This document shows positions 8,903-18,424 of a stretch of 64,000 nucleotides of DNA, in pieces; within the stretch, counting starts at the first letter, position 1, and every line of letters starts with the position of its first letter. A model generated the notes under the pieces. The model was given only the letters and a program-made list of their open reading frames with translations. It did no database searches and had not been told where the DNA came from. Position numbers and translations under genes: made by a program. The stretch is from Salisaeta longa DSM 21114 (GTDB lineage: Bacteria; Bacteroidota; Rhodothermia; Rhodothermales; Salinibacteraceae): assembly GCF_000419585.1 (NCBI RefSeq), contig NZ_ATTH01000001.1:2068005-2132004 (forward strand), written 5' to 3'.

Positions 8903-10126
8903 CTAGGCCTCGTGTACGATGCGTGCAAAGCGGCGCTTGCCCACCTGCAACGTAAACGGCGCTTGTTCAGAGACGGTTACGTACAATCCGGTATCTTCCA
9001 CGGTTTCTCCGTCGATGGACACCGCGCCTTGCTTGATGAGGCGGCGCCCTTCGCTGTTGGAGTCGGTGAGGCCTGCGCCACGCATCAGGTTGAGGAGGCC
9101 CACCTGTTCGCCCGCATCAGCGTCTGGGGTATACGTCGGAATGTCGTCGGGCACGCCGCCCTGCACCACCGTCTGCTCGAAATGATCGCGGGCCGCGTCG
9201 GCCGCCGCTTCGTCGTGGTACATCCGCACGATGGTGTGGGCCAGCTGCGCTTTGGCTTCGCGCGGATTGGCTTCGGCAAACGCCTTCACCTTCGGCAGGT
9301 CGTCCGTGGGAATGTCGGAGACCAGCTCGGCGTACCGGTAGATCAGGTCGTCGGGCACCGACATCGTCTTGCCGTACATGTCTTCCGGCGATTCGGCGAT
9401 GCCGATGGCGTTATCCAGCGACTTCGACATTTTCTGCGTGCCGTCGGTGCCTTCCAGGAGCGGAAGCATCATGCACACCTGCGGGTCTTGCCCGCGCACC
9501 TGCTGCAGGTGACGGCCCACCAGCAGGTTGAAGCGCTGATCGGTGCCGCCCAGCTCGACGTCCGCTTTAATTTCCACCGAGTCCTGCCCCTGAGCGAGCG
9601 GGTACAAAAACTCGTGGATGCTGATGGGCTTGCCGGCGTTGTAGCGCGTTTTGAAGTCCTCGCGCTCCAGCATTTGTGCAACGGTGTACGACCCGGCCAG
9701 CTCAATGACGTCGCTAAACGAGAGGGCGTCGAGCCATTCGGAGTTGTAGCGGATCTCGGTCTTTTCCGGATCGAGGACGCGGGTGGCCTGCTCGTAGTAG
9801 GTTTCGCCATGTTCGCGGGTCTCCGCGAGCGTGAGCGCCGCGCGCGTCTTGGAGCGGCCCGTGGGGTCGCCAATCATCCCGGTAAAGTCGCCCACAATGA
9901 GGATGGCGTGGTGGCCGAGGTCCTGAAACTGGCGGAGCTTGCGCAGGACGACGGTGTGGCCCAGGTGCAGGTCGGGGCGGCTGGGGTCGCAGCCCAGCTT
10001 TACGGTAAGCGGCTGGCCCGTTTGGCGGGCGCGTTCCAGCTTCTTGCGGAGCTCCTCCTCCGGCAGAATCTCTTCGACGCCGCGGCGTAGCACGGCGAGT
10101 TGGTCGTCGACGGGTGGAAAATCCAT
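8903..10126 (-). CDS. tyrS: Tyrosyl-tRNA synthetase
   Basis: 407 residues, a class I aminoacyl-tRNA synthetase that charges tRNA-Tyr in the cytoplasm. It has the HIGH-type motif as HLGH (residues 54-57), the KMSKS signature at 232-236 and a C-terminal S4 RNA-binding domain (about 345-405, containing SNSEGRRLIKQGAVSIDGE). ELGGTDQRFNLLVGR is the usual family signature. It follows smpB by 42 bases on the same strand, in the operon that runs from rpsP to pabBC. Confidence 0.96.
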   Translation of the reverse strand: MDFPPVDDQLAVLRRGVEEILPEEELRKKLERARQTGQPLTVKLGCDPSRPDLHLGHTVVLRKLRQFQDLGHHAILIVGDFTGMIGDPTGRSKTRAALTLAETREHGETYYEQATRVLDPEKTEIRYNSEWLDALSFSDVIELAGSYTVAQMLEREDFKTRYNAGKPISIHEFLYPLAQGQDSVEIKADVELGGTDQRFNLLVGRHLQQVRGQDPQVCMMLPLLEGTDGTQKMSKSLDNAIGIAESPEDMYGKTMSVPDDLIYRYAELVSDIPTDDLPKVKAFAEANPREAKAQLAHTIVRMYHDEAAADAARDHFEQTVVQGGVPDDIPTYTPDADAGEQVGLLNLMRGAGLTDSNSEGRRLIKQGAVSIDGETVEDTGLYVTVSEQAPFTLQVGKRRFARIVHEA

Positions 10127-10168
10127 ACGAATGGTTGTGCGGTTCGGTCGAGAAAGGATGGGGCGTGG

Positions 10169-10633
10169 CTACAAGTTGTAGGCGCGGCGCTGTTCTTCGA
10201 GGCGGCGCGTGCTCTCGCGCTCTTTGATGGTTTGCCGCTTGTCGTGCTGTTTTTTGCCCTTGCCAAGGCCAATTTTGAGCTTCACCCAGCCGTCGCGCAG
10301 GTACAGCTCGAGCGGCACGATGGTGTAGCCTTTGCGATTGGCGGCCTCGGCCCAGCGCTCAATTTCGCGGCTGTGCAGCAGGAGCTTTCGTGTGCGGCGG
10401 GCGTCGTGGTTGAAGTGCCCGGCTTGTTCGTACGGCTTGATGTACGCATCGTGCAGCAGCATCTCGCCGTAGCGATCTACCGCGCAATAGGCCCCATCGA
10501 GGCTCACTTTGCCTGCGCGCACCGACTTCACCTCGGAGCCCTTCAGCACGATGCCCGCTTCCACGGTATCCTCAATCGCATACTCGTAGCGCGCCTTTTT
10601 ATTGCGCTCCACGGTTTTGATGCCCGTGCTCAT
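10169..10633 (-). CDS. smpB: SsrA-binding protein SmpB
   Basis: 154 residues, the usual length. It carries [20 protein letters not shown] and the [18 protein letters not shown] beta-barrel signature, with the basic C-terminal tail that follows [11 protein letters not shown]. SmpB delivers tmRNA to stalled ribosomes. Its ATG overlaps the stop codon of the upstream mqnA gene by four bases, so the two are probably translationally coupled. The tmRNA gene itself is not visible in this window. Confidence 0.96.
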   Translation of the reverse strand: MSTGIKTVERNKKARYEYAIEDTVEAGIVLKGSEVKSVRAGKVSLDGAYCAVDRYGEMLLHDAYIKPYEQAGHFNHDARRTRKLLLHSREIERWAEAANRKGYTIVPLELYLRDGWVKLKIGLGKGKKQHDKRQTIKERESTRRLEEQRRAYNL

Positions 10634-11472
10634 GCGTCGTTGGGGGTTGGTGCGGAAGAATCGTCGGCGGTGGCGTTGTCCTCGTCGTCTTCGTCGATCG
10701 AGACGAAGGGCACGTCGGGGACGTCCTCCGTCACGTTGTAATAGAACAAGAACTTACGGAGTTCGGTGAGGCTGGCGATGGCCAGGCGGTCGAGCCCGGT
10801 GCGCAGGTGCTCGCGGTAGAAGGCAGCCAGCAGCGGCGTGGTCTCGTGCGAGGCTGCCCATACGTCCCGGTTCTCATCGGCGGCTTTGGCCGATGCAATG
10901 AGCGGCTCGGTGATGGCGGCATCGGTGCGGCCGCGCTGGGTGACGAACAGCCCCCACACCATCGGATAGTTGACGAGCTCGTACCACTCGCGGCCCAGGT
11001 CCATCGAGAAGGCATCAACCTCCAGCGTCGGCACCGCGGGGCCCACAAGGAGCGAGGCGTCCGCGTCGGCCGCGCGCAACGCATCGAGCGACGGCGCATC
11101 GAGCGGCACGAAGGCGGGCTCTTTGCCGTAATGCTCTTGCATGAGGATGCGCGTGAGCAAGCGCTCCTGCGCGGCCCGCCGGTCGTACGCAATGGTCGCC
11201 GGAAAGTCATGCAGGCCGCCGTTCCACACCAAGCGGGCGTAGGGGTAGCGCCAAGCCACAAGGCCCACGCTGGGTACCACGTCGATGGCCTCGCTGGCTT
11301 GCAGGGCCATCGAGGTAGGCAACAGCGCCACGTCCGACGTGCCCTCAATCAGGCGCGCTGCGCACACCTCGGGGCGATAGCGCTGAATCGTAAACGGGCC
11401 GTCCACAGCGCCGGAGGTAAACCCCGACACGAGGTATTCCGCGGGCGGCGTATTCCAGATGGCAAGTTCCAT
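10630..11472 (-). CDS. mqnA: MqnA-like chorismate dehydratase (futalosine menaquinone pathway)
   Basis: 280 residues with a periplasmic-binding-protein-like fold but no signal peptide. [12 protein letters not shown] and YPMVWGLFV match the MqnA/MqnD family, and the length fits MqnA. MqnA converts chorismate to 3-enolpyruvoylbenzoate, the first step of the futalosine route to menaquinone. The C-terminus adds an acidic tail of about 25 residues. It overlaps smpB by four bases. Together with pabBC, the operon holds two chorismate-consuming enzymes. MqnD-type activity is the main alternative, and the choice rests on general resemblance. Confidence 0.7.
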   Translation of the reverse strand: MELAIWNTPPAEYLVSGFTSGAVDGPFTIQRYRPEVCAARLIEGTSDVALLPTSMALQASEAIDVVPSVGLVAWRYPYARLVWNGGLHDFPATIAYDRRAAQERLLTRILMQEHYGKEPAFVPLDAPSLDALRAADADASLLVGPAVPTLEVDAFSMDLGREWYELVNYPMVWGLFVTQRGRTDAAITEPLIASAKAADENRDVWAASHETTPLLAAFYREHLRTGLDRLAIASLTELRKFLFYYNVTEDVPDVPFVSIDEDDEDNATADDSSAPTPNDA

Positions 11473-11532
11473 GGGTTGGTTGCTGCTCGATGGAAAAGAC
11501 CGCCGCGCCGCCGTGTGCCCTGCGCAGGCGTG

Positions 11533-11883
11533 CTACGAGCGGCGTTCCTTAATGCGGGCCGCCTTGCCGGAGCGATCGCGGAGGTAGAAGAGCTTCGAGC
11601 GGCGTACGCGACCGCGGCGGCGCACTTCAATTTTGGCAATGCGCGGCGAGTGCAGCGGAAATATACGCTCTACGCCAATGCCGCCGGATACCTTCCGTAC
11701 GGTAAACGTTTCGTTGGGGCCACTGCCGCGCCGGCTGAGCACCACACCCTCGTACTGCTGGATGCGTTCTTTGTCGCCTTCCACCACGCGCAGATGCACG
11801 TTTACGGTGTCGCCCGAGGCAAACTCGGGGCGTTCGGTTGTGGTTTGGGTGCCTTCGATGAGGCTAAGAAGATCGGTCGCCAT
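11533..11883 (-). CDS. rplS: Ribosomal protein L19
   Basis: 116 residues, matching bL19. The family signatures [33 protein letters not shown] and [20 protein letters not shown] are all present. It stands at the end of the classical rpsP-rimM-trmD-rplS order, 63 bases after trmD. mqnA follows after 60 bases. Confidence 0.98.
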   Translation of the reverse strand: MATDLLSLIEGTQTTTERPEFASGDTVNVHLRVVEGDKERIQQYEGVVLSRRGSGPNETFTVRKVSGGIGVERIFPLHSPRIAKIEVRRRGRVRRSKLFYLRDRSGKAARIKERRS

Positions 11884-11946
11884 AGGTCTACTGGTTCATT
11901 CAAAAGGTGAAGGCGCAGCGCAAGGCGCTACGCGGAAAACATGCGG

Positions 11947-12627
11947 TCAGTCGTCGAGGAGGTCGGGCCGGCGGGCGCGTGTCTTTTCGAGCCGTTGGGC
12001 ATCGCGCCAGGCGTCGATGCGCGCGTGGTCGCCCGAGCGCAGCACCGCGGGCACGTCGTGGCCCCGAAAGGACGCGGGCCGCGTGTAAGCGGGCGCATCC
12101 AGCAGGCCGTCCTGAAACGAATCGGTGAGGGCCGAGGAGGCGTCGCCCAGCACGCCCGGCTGCAGGCGCGCCACGGCATCCACCAGCACCAGGGCCGGCA
12201 GCTCGCCGCCGCTAAGCACGTAATCGCCAATGGACACCTCCAGCGTGACGACGGTGTCGCGCACGCGTTGGTCGATGCCCTTGTAGTGGCCGCACAGCAA
12301 AATCAGATGCTCGTGGGTCGACAGGTGGTTTACGCGGGGCTGCTGCAAGCGCTCGCCGTCGGGCGTCAGGTAAATGACGGCGTCGGGCGCGCCGGCCGCG
12401 GCCGTGATCGCTTCCACGCAGCGCACCAGCGGCTCGGGCTTGAGCACCATGCCTGCGCCGCCGCCAAACGGGTAGTCGTCAATCTGACGATGCTTGTCGG
12501 TGGCGTAGTCGCGCACATCGTGCACATGCACCGCCAGGGCGCCCTTCGATTGGGCGCGGCCCACGATGCTATGGCGCAGCGGCTCCTCCACAATGTCCGG
12601 CAAAGCCGTTACGATGTCGATGCGCAT
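11947..12627 (-). CDS. trmD: tRNA (guanine37-N1)-methyltransferase TrmD
   Basis: 226 residues starting [13 protein letters not shown]; the ORF extends further upstream but homologous proteins begin here. It has [32 protein letters not shown] and [20 protein letters not shown], the trefoil-knot S-adenosylmethionine site. TrmD methylates G37 of tRNAs and prevents frameshifting. It follows rimM by 19 bases in the conserved ribosomal operon. Confidence 0.97.
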   Translation of the reverse strand: MRIDIVTALPDIVEEPLRHSIVGRAQSKGALAVHVHDVRDYATDKHRQIDDYPFGGGAGMVLKPEPLVRCVEAITAAAGAPDAVIYLTPDGERLQQPRVNHLSTHEHLILLCGHYKGIDQRVRDTVVTLEVSIGDYVLSGGELPALVLVDAVARLQPGVLGDASSALTDSFQDGLLDAPAYTRPASFRGHDVPAVLRSGDHARIDAWRDAQRLEKTRARRPDLLDD

Positions 12628-12646
12628 GAGCAATAGCGTTGCGCGG

Positions 12647-13192
12647 TTAGTCCAGCAATCCGTCGATGGGCGCAATGGTGATGCAGCCCGCGTCAAGGTC
12701 TACCGTTGGCACGAGGGCTTCCACCCACGGCACGAGGGCATCGGGCCGGCCCGGACGCTCGATGACGAGCACGTCGGGGCCCGGAAGCGGCATCAGGTCG
12801 GCCACGGTACCCACCGGCGTGCCCGTGTCGGTAACCACGCGCGCGCCGATGAGGTCGTGCACGAAGAGCTCCTCCTCGTCCAGGGCCAAGTCGTCGGCCG
12901 CGGCATACACCGTGCGTTTGGCAAGGGCCTCGGCGGCCGTCCGGTCGTCTACGTCGCGGAGCGTAAGCAGGACCGTGAGGCCACGCTTCGTCTCTTGCGT
13001 ACGCACACCCGTCACGTCGTACGGACGCGCGCGCTCTGGCGCGGCGCCCACATACACCGTGGCAAGGTCGGCAAACGCGCGGGCGCTCTCGGCCTCCGGC
13101 GCCACCTTCAGCTCGCCGCGCACCCCGTGCGGGCGAAACACATACCCGATACGTACCAGCGCGTCGGCCGGTGGTGATGCAGCGTCGGTCAT
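12647..13192 (-). CDS. rimM: Ribosome maturation factor RimM
   Basis: About 181 residues. The N-terminal RimM domain has [18 protein letters not shown] and the C-terminal PRC-barrel part has [19 protein letters not shown] and [18 protein letters not shown]. RimM aids 30S maturation. The ATG at 13192 is chosen over an in-frame GTG at 13213, which would nearly touch the rpsP stop at 13217. It lies in the rpsP-rimM-trmD-rplS cluster. Confidence 0.93.
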   Translation of the reverse strand: MTDAASPPADALVRIGYVFRPHGVRGELKVAPEAESARAFADLATVYVGAAPERARPYDVTGVRTQETKRGLTVLLTLRDVDDRTAAEALAKRTVYAAADDLALDEEELFVHDLIGARVVTDTGTPVGTVADLMPLPGPDVLVIERPGRPDALVPWVEALVPTVDLDAGCITIAPIDGLLD

Positions 13193-13216
13193 GCCCGTAT
13201 CCGGTAGCGCCACGCG

Positions 13217-13867
13217 CTACGCGTCCTTGGTTTCGTCGTCGGTGTCATCAGCTTCGTCTGCAGCGTCCGCGTCGTCGGCGCCGGCCGCGGCGGTGTCGCT
13301 TGCGGCATCGTCCTCGGCTGCGTCAGACGCCTCGTCGGCTTCGTCTGCCGCATCAGATTCTGCAGCTTCCGCTTCTGCAGCTTCCGCTTCTTCCTTCGCC
13401 TTGCGCTCGGCTTCTTCTTTGGCTTTGCGCTCGGCCTCGGCCTTCTTTCGGGCCTCTTCTTCCAGTTCGCGGGCGCGCTGCTCTTCTGCCTCCAGGGCCT
13501 TCTGGCGGCGCATCTGGGCGGTCATCTTGATTTCTTCGCCCTTCTCCTCCAGGTGCTCGATGTGAGCATCCACGGCCTCGGCGATTTCTTCTTCGCTGGC
13601 CCCGCGCTGGCGCATGGCGTGCGTCATCATCAGGCCGCGCTTGCTCAGCAGCGAGCGGACGGTGTTGCTGGGCTTGGCGCCTTTGTCGAGCCAATACAGC
13701 ACGCGTTCGTCCTTTAGGGTGACCTCCGCCGGTTGCTCGAGCGGGTAGTAGCGGCCCAGATCCTCAATGTATCGTCCGTCGCGTGCATTGCGCGAGTCGG
13801 TTGCCACAATCGAATAGACGGGGATTTTCTTGCGCCCCATACGGCGCAGGCGTAGTTTGACAGCCAC
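13217..13867 (-). CDS. rpsP: Ribosomal protein S16 with long acidic C-terminal extension
   Basis: About 216 residues from a GTG at 13867 ([14 protein letters not shown]); a TTG at 13891 is possible but gives an atypical N-terminus. Residues 1 to about 85 are a normal bS16 ([20 protein letters not shown] and YYPLEQPA). The remaining roughly 130 residues form an EAK-rich predicted coiled coil followed by an Asp/Ala/Glu-rich tail that ends in DDETKDA. Most bS16 proteins are 80-95 residues, so this more than doubles the length. First gene of the rpsP-to-pabBC operon. The extension fits adaptation to a salty cytoplasm or a lineage-specific ribosome feature; its role is unknown. Confidence 0.93.
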   Translation of the reverse strand: MAVKLRLRRMGRKKIPVYSIVATDSRNARDGRYIEDLGRYYPLEQPAEVTLKDERVLYWLDKGAKPSNTVRSLLSKRGLMMTHAMRQRGASEEEIAEAVDAHIEHLEEKGEEIKMTAQMRRQKALEAEEQRARELEEEARKKAEAERKAKEEAERKAKEEAEAAEAEAAESDAADEADEASDAAEDDAASDTAAAGADDADAADEADDTDDETKDA

Positions 13868-13999
13868 GTCGGGTTTAGGTGGTTCGTTCAAAGAGTACGT
13901 AACAGTGCAGGGTGCAGCATGCGCTCCGTCCGTTCAGCCGCGGGGAGCGCGCGAGGATCGTGTGGGGCGCCACGCAACGAGGCGTAGCAAAACTGCAGA

Positions 14000-15373
14000 T
14001 TAGGGGAAACCGCCACCGCCCCCAAAGCGATTCATGAGTTTCTGCAAATTCACGGAGCGTCCTTTTCCGGTCAGCTTCGAGACGGTCTTCATCATCTTCT
14101 TCATGTCGCGAAACTGCTTGAGCAGCTGGTTGATGTCGCGCACCTTGGTGCCGCTGCCCTTGGCGATGCGACGGCGGCGCGTGCCGTTGATAATCTCGGG
14201 GTGCGCGCGCTCCTCGGGCGTCATCGACAGGATGATGGCTTCGATGTGCGTAAACGCGTCGTCGTCAACGTCGAGGTCCTTAATCTGGCGGCCCACGCCG
14301 GGAATCATGCCCATGAGGTCTTTGATCGACCCCATGTTTTTGATGCGCTGCAGCTGCTCGTAGAAGTCCTGCAGGTCAAAATCCTGCGACCGGATTTTAC
14401 GCTGGAGCTTTTCGGCCTGCTGCTCGTCGTACTGTTCCTGCGCGCGCTCCACGAACGACACCACGTCGCCCATGCCCAGGATGCGCTGCGCCATGCGGTC
14501 GGGGTAGAACGGCGTGAGGGCGTCGAGCGTCTCGCCGGTGGAGGCAAACTTGATGGGCTTGTGCACCACATCGCGAATGGAGAGCGCCGCGCCGCCGCGC
14601 GTGTCGCCGTCGAGCTTGGTGAGCACAACGCCGTCGTAATCGAGCTGCTCGTTGAACTCCTTGGCGGTGTTTACGGCGTCTTGGCCGGTCATGCTATCGA
14701 CCACGAACAGAATTTCGTTCGGGTCGACGGCCGCTTTGATGTCGGCCACCTCCTCCATCATCTGCTCGTCGACGTGCATGCGGCCGGCCGTGTCGATGAT
14801 GACCACGTCGCGGGCCTTCTCGCGGGCGTGGTCTACGGCCTCGCGGGCCACGCGTACGGCATCTTGCACGATCGTGCCGTCGTCGTCGGCCACCGAGTAC
14901 ACGGGCACGCCCACCTCGCCGGCCAGCTTGCCGAGCTGATCGACGGCGGCCGGGCGGTACACATCGGCAGCGGCCAAGAGCGGCGCGTGGCCTTTCTTGC
15001 GGAGGTGCCGCGCGAGCTTGGCCGAGAAGGTTGTTTTGCCCGAGCCCTGCAGGCCCGCGATAAGAATCACCGTGGGCGGCTTTTCCGCCATGTTGATGTC
15101 CTTGAACTCACCGCCCAGGATGGCCGTCAGCTCATCGTACACAATCTTGGTGAGCTGCTGCCCCGGCGTCACCGATGTGAGCACGTCCTCGCCGGTGGCC
15201 GCTTCCTTCACGCGGTTGGTGAAGTCCTTCGCCACCTGGTAGTTGACATCGGCGTTGAGGAGTGCGCGCCGGATCTCGCGCATCGTCTCGGCGATGTTCA
15301 CCTCGTTGATGCGGCCCTGCCCGGTAACGGACTGAAGGGCGCTTTCGAGCTTTTCGGATAAGTTCTCAAACAT
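14000..15373 (-). CDS. ffh: Signal recognition particle protein Ffh
   Basis: 457 residues. The N domain is followed by the GTPase with P-loop GLQGSGKTT (107-115), [13 protein letters not shown] and [14 protein letters not shown]. The C-terminal methionine-rich M domain binds 4.5S RNA ([17 protein letters not shown]) and ends in a glycine-rich FGGGGGFP. Ffh targets nascent membrane proteins to the translocon. It lies about 130 bases upstream of rpsP on the same strand; the gap may hold the rpsP promoter. The 4.5S RNA gene was not seen. Confidence 0.98.
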   Translation of the reverse strand: MFENLSEKLESALQSVTGQGRINEVNIAETMREIRRALLNADVNYQVAKDFTNRVKEAATGEDVLTSVTPGQQLTKIVYDELTAILGGEFKDINMAEKPPTVILIAGLQGSGKTTFSAKLARHLRKKGHAPLLAAADVYRPAAVDQLGKLAGEVGVPVYSVADDDGTIVQDAVRVAREAVDHAREKARDVVIIDTAGRMHVDEQMMEEVADIKAAVDPNEILFVVDSMTGQDAVNTAKEFNEQLDYDGVVLTKLDGDTRGGAALSIRDVVHKPIKFASTGETLDALTPFYPDRMAQRILGMGDVVSFVERAQEQYDEQQAEKLQRKIRSQDFDLQDFYEQLQRIKNMGSIKDLMGMIPGVGRQIKDLDVDDDAFTHIEAIILSMTPEERAHPEIINGTRRRRIAKGSGTKVRDINQLLKQFRDMKKMMKTVSKLTGKGRSVNLQKLMNRFGGGGGFP

Positions 15374-15434
15374 AGCAGGACGCCAGGGGTGCGTTCAAAC
15401 AAGCAGATCGTGCGGCCGGGCCGTGCGCCGTCGC

Positions 15435-15812
15435 TCACGTGTCGTCGCCGGCGCGTGCCCGCAGCATATCGATGGTTTCAACGGCATGCCGCAGGTGCGG
15501 AATGACAATGGAGCCGCCCACGACGAGCGCCACGTTCATGGCATCGTTGAGTTCGTCGTCGCTCCACCCGGCGGCCACACACTGCTGCAGGTGATAGTCG
15601 ATGCAGTCGTTACAGCGCAGCACCATCGAGGCCACCAGGCCCAACAGCTCCTTGGTGCGCCCGTCGAGCGCACCGTCACGATACGCCGCCGTATCCAAAT
15701 TAAAAAACCGCTTGATCCCCAGATGATCGTCGTCTTCGAGGATGCGGCGGTTCATTCGGTCTCTATACGCGTTGAACGCGTCCAAACGATCCGTGGGGTC
15801 GGGTTGGTTCAT
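15435..15812 (-). CDS. Carboxymuconolactone decarboxylase (AhpD-like) family protein
   Basis: 125 residues, the usual size for the CMD family. RCNDCIDYHLQQC supplies the CxxC plus downstream His typical of AhpD-like peroxidase or disulfide-exchange proteins. Substrate and partner are unknown. It lies upstream of ffh on the same strand, 61 bases away, and its start is divergent from the cyclo-ligase gene about 150 bases off. Confidence 0.85.
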   Translation of the reverse strand: MNQPDPTDRLDAFNAYRDRMNRRILEDDDHLGIKRFFNLDTAAYRDGALDGRTKELLGLVASMVLRCNDCIDYHLQQCVAAGWSDDELNDAMNVALVVGGSIVIPHLRHAVETIDMLRARAGDDT

Positions 15813-15959
15813 GGATTATTCGCCGAAGGTTGCGTGCAGAATGCCGAGCCATGCGGCGTAACAACGCACGGGCATCGTTCGTTCTATGCGGTGGTGCGTG
15901 GTACGACCTACGCAACGAAGCCCATGCGCCGGCTGACGTTCCCTCATGTGTGCATGCTT

Positions 15960-16577
15960 ATGCCTGCTGATGCCGCGACGGACGCGAAAAACCCCGTCGA
16001 ACATGCCAAAACAACGCTGCGCGAGCGCTTCCGCTCGTACCGCACGTCCTTGAGCGCTTCGGCACGCGATGCGGCCAGCGCCGTGATTGTGCGCCAGGTG
16101 CTTGGGCTTCCGGAAGTGCAGCAGGCCGCCACGGTGCACACGTACTGGCCGATGGTAGAGCGTGGCGAGATTGACACGCGCCCGCTCATCGAGAAATTGC
16201 AAGCGGCTGGCACGCGCGTCGTGCTGCCGGTGGTAACGGGGTATCCGCCCGACCCGCCCACCATGGCCCACCGAACCTTCGCGGGCCGCGGCGCACTCAC
16301 CCCCAACCGCTGGGGCATTCCCGAACCCCTCGCCGGCGATCCGGTGCCCCCCGAGGCGCTCGACGCGGTGATTGTGCCGGCGCTGGGCCTCGGGCGCAAT
16401 GGCCACCGCATCGGCCACGGCGCCGGGTTCTACGACGCGTTCTTGCACGACGTGCCGGCGCCCAAGGTGGGCCTAACCTACGATGCCTGTGTGGTGAGCT
16501 ACCTGCCGCCCGCCCCGCACGATGTACCGCTTGATGTGATTGTAACGGAGTCCTCGATTTTCCGTCCGGCGGCTTAA
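15960..16577 (+). CDS. 5-formyltetrahydrofolate cyclo-ligase
   Basis: About 205 residues from the ATG at 15960 (ATGs at 15954 and 15924 are in frame too). NRWGIPEP and GLGRNGHRIGHGAGFYDAFL are the substrate and ATP-phosphate motifs of this family (MTHFS/YgfA). It converts 5-formyl-THF to 5,10-methenyl-THF at the cost of ATP. The ORF extends upstream to 15423, but that part is the shadow of the opposite CMD gene. Folate salvage here complements pabBC, which feeds folate synthesis. Confidence 0.93.
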   Translation: MPADAATDAKNPVEHAKTTLRERFRSYRTSLSASARDAASAVIVRQVLGLPEVQQAATVHTYWPMVERGEIDTRPLIEKLQAAGTRVVLPVVTGYPPDPPTMAHRTFAGRGALTPNRWGIPEPLAGDPVPPEALDAVIVPALGLGRNGHRIGHGAGFYDAFLHDVPAPKVGLTYDACVVSYLPPAPHDVPLDVIVTESSIFRPAA

Positions 16578-16611
16578 CCGTTTGGCTGTTTCATTTATCC
16601 GCCCTCCGCCC

Positions 16612-17253
16612 ATGACTACGCGCGACCGATCGTCCCGCCGCCCGCCTGTCGACGAAGCCTTCGACAGCGGCAAGACCACCCTCGACGTGCACGACATCAG
16701 CGATGATGACCTCGATGCCCTCTTTTTTGAGGAGGATGAGGCCGAAACCTCAGGTGGCTTTCTCAACTGGACCTCTGCCGCTGGCCTCTCGCTCATCCTG
16801 GTGGGCATCGTGTACCTGCTGGCCGAACTGGGCCTGTGGAGCGGCCCCGACTTTAGCGGGCTGTGGCAGGCGCTGCCCATCATCGGCGGCATCCTCGTCA
16901 TCCTTATGGGCTTCGGACTGCTGTCGTGGCGCTCGAAGGATGACGCTGCGCCCCAGCACGCCCCGCCGCTACCCGATGTGGACACCGACGAGGCGCCACG
17001 CAACGACCCGGCCCGCGAGCGGCTGATGCGGGCGCGCTACGAAAAGAAGCTGTTTGGCGTATGCGGCGGCCTGGCCAAGCGCTTTGGCCTCGACCCTACG
17101 CTGGTGCGCATCGCCTTCGTCATTGGCACGGTGCTGTCCTCTGGCGTGCCGTTTGTCATTGGCTACATCGCCATGGCCTACGTGATGCCGAAGGAACCGG
17201 AGCGCTCGATAGAGGAGCGGCTGCGGGCGCTGGAGAAGGAATACCGTGCGTAG
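16612..17253 (+). CDS. PspC-domain membrane protein
   Basis: 213 residues. An acidic N-terminus (residues 1-47) is followed by two transmembrane helices (about 53-72 and 82-102), a polar linker, and a PspC domain near 143-193 with EKKLFGVCGGLAKRFGLDPT and a helix ending in YVMPKEPE. PspC domains take part in membrane-stress responses, but no PspA or PspB gene lies nearby. It starts 34 bases after the cyclo-ligase stop and converges with the DUF58 gene. Confidence 0.85.
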   Translation: MTTRDRSSRRPPVDEAFDSGKTTLDVHDISDDDLDALFFEEDEAETSGGFLNWTSAAGLSLILVGIVYLLAELGLWSGPDFSGLWQALPIIGGILVILMGFGLLSWRSKDDAAPQHAPPLPDVDTDEAPRNDPARERLMRARYEKKLFGVCGGLAKRFGLDPTLVRIAFVIGTVLSSGVPFVIGYIAMAYVMPKEPERSIEERLRALEKEYRA

Positions 17254-17271
17254 CGCCAGCGCATCCGGCCA

Positions 17272-18198
17272 TCAGGCCAACCGGCGGCGCTTGTTGAGGT
17301 ATTGCAGCAGCGCCGTATCAAACGGCGCGTTGGTGTCCAGCTCATGAAAGTCGATGCCGTGCGCCAGGCACTCGCGCCGAAACCGATCGGCAAAGTGCTG
17401 CACGGCCTCGGCGTAGTGCGACCGGATCTGAGCGGGCTGCAGTGTGACCTCGTCGCCGGTTTCCACGTCGCGAAAGCGCATGGGCCGATCGGGGAATTGC
17501 AGGCGGCGCTCGGTTTCGGCTTCCAGCACGTGAAAGACGATCACCTCGTGCTTGCGGTGGCGTAGGTGGCGCAAGGCGCGCAGCAGATCTTCGTGGGCCG
17601 CCACGGTCTCAAACAAGTCGGTGATGACGATGACGAGCGACCGCCGCGTGATGCGCTCGGCCACTTCACTGAGCGCGGCCGCCGCGCTGGTGCGCGTGCC
17701 CTGGGCATCGCGCTGCACCAGTCCATCGAGCGCCACCAGCAGCCGGCGCTCATAGCCCGGCGTGGCCTTGGGCGGATGCACCGTATGCACCGACTCGTCG
17801 AACGCCATCAGTCCGCTGGCGTCGCGCTGCTTGAGCATGAGGTGGTGCAGCGCGCCCGACAGGTACGCGCCGTATTCGAGCTTCGACACTGGCCCCTGCC
17901 CCTGGTAGTGCATCGACGGCGACGTGTCAAGCACCACGTAGCTCCGCAGGTTCGTCTCCTCCTCGTACTGCTTGATGTAGTACCGGTCGGTTTTGGCGTA
18001 CACCGTCCAGTCGATGTGCCGCAGCTCGTCGCCCGGGTTGTACGGCCGGTGCTCGGCAAACTCGACCGAAAAGCCGTGGTAGGGGCTGCGGTGCAGGCCC
18101 GTGATGAACCCCTCCACGATGAGGCGCGCACGCAGCTCCATGCTGCCGAGCTGCGCAATGACGGACGGGTCGAGGTAGCGAAGGGCGGTATCGGCCAT
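17272..18198 (-). CDS. DUF58 / von Willebrand factor A-like protein
   Basis: 308 residues. The DUF58 signature is YNPGDELRHIDWTVYAKTD (about residues 53-71), and the VWA-like fold follows with the MIDAS-type DTSPSM at 91-96 and VIVITDLFE. DUF58 proteins usually lie beside a MoxR AAA+ ATPase and may be metal-insertion or assembly partners. Here the neighbours are PspC and ppc, and the only MoxR gene in the window is about 43 kb away. No transmembrane segment is evident. Confidence 0.88.
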   Translation of the reverse strand: MADTALRYLDPSVIAQLGSMELRARLIVEGFITGLHRSPYHGFSVEFAEHRPYNPGDELRHIDWTVYAKTDRYYIKQYEEETNLRSYVVLDTSPSMHYQGQGPVSKLEYGAYLSGALHHLMLKQRDASGLMAFDESVHTVHPPKATPGYERRLLVALDGLVQRDAQGTRTSAAAALSEVAERITRRSLVIVITDLFETVAAHEDLLRALRHLRHRKHEVIVFHVLEAETERRLQFPDRPMRFRDVETGDEVTLQPAQIRSHYAEAVQHFADRFRRECLAHGIDFHELDTNAPFDTALLQYLNKRRRLA

Positions 18199-18424
18199 GG
18201 CGCGGGTTCGGTTGGGCGGTAACGCATCGTTAGAGCGGATCAGCCGGCGGCGCGTTCCCCCATGCGGCCCCTAATCCGCCAAATCCACGCGCACCAGTGC
18301 CGCAATCCACTAACGCCCCGCGGGCGGACGGATCGCTACGAACATGTTGCGTTGCCGGTGTGCACTTCCGCGGCCCGCGCGGTATGTTACAGGTGCGCAT
18401 CTTCACACATTGCTGCTTTTCGCT

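Noticed and set aside
7886-10090. 734-residue plus-strand ORF opposite pabBC and tyrS
   Set aside because: Composition is that of a frame shadow, and both opposite genes have complete family motifs.
15423-15959. N-terminal extension of the cyclo-ligase to 15423
   Set aside because: The extra residues are the shadow of the opposite CMD gene and lie outside the family's usual length.
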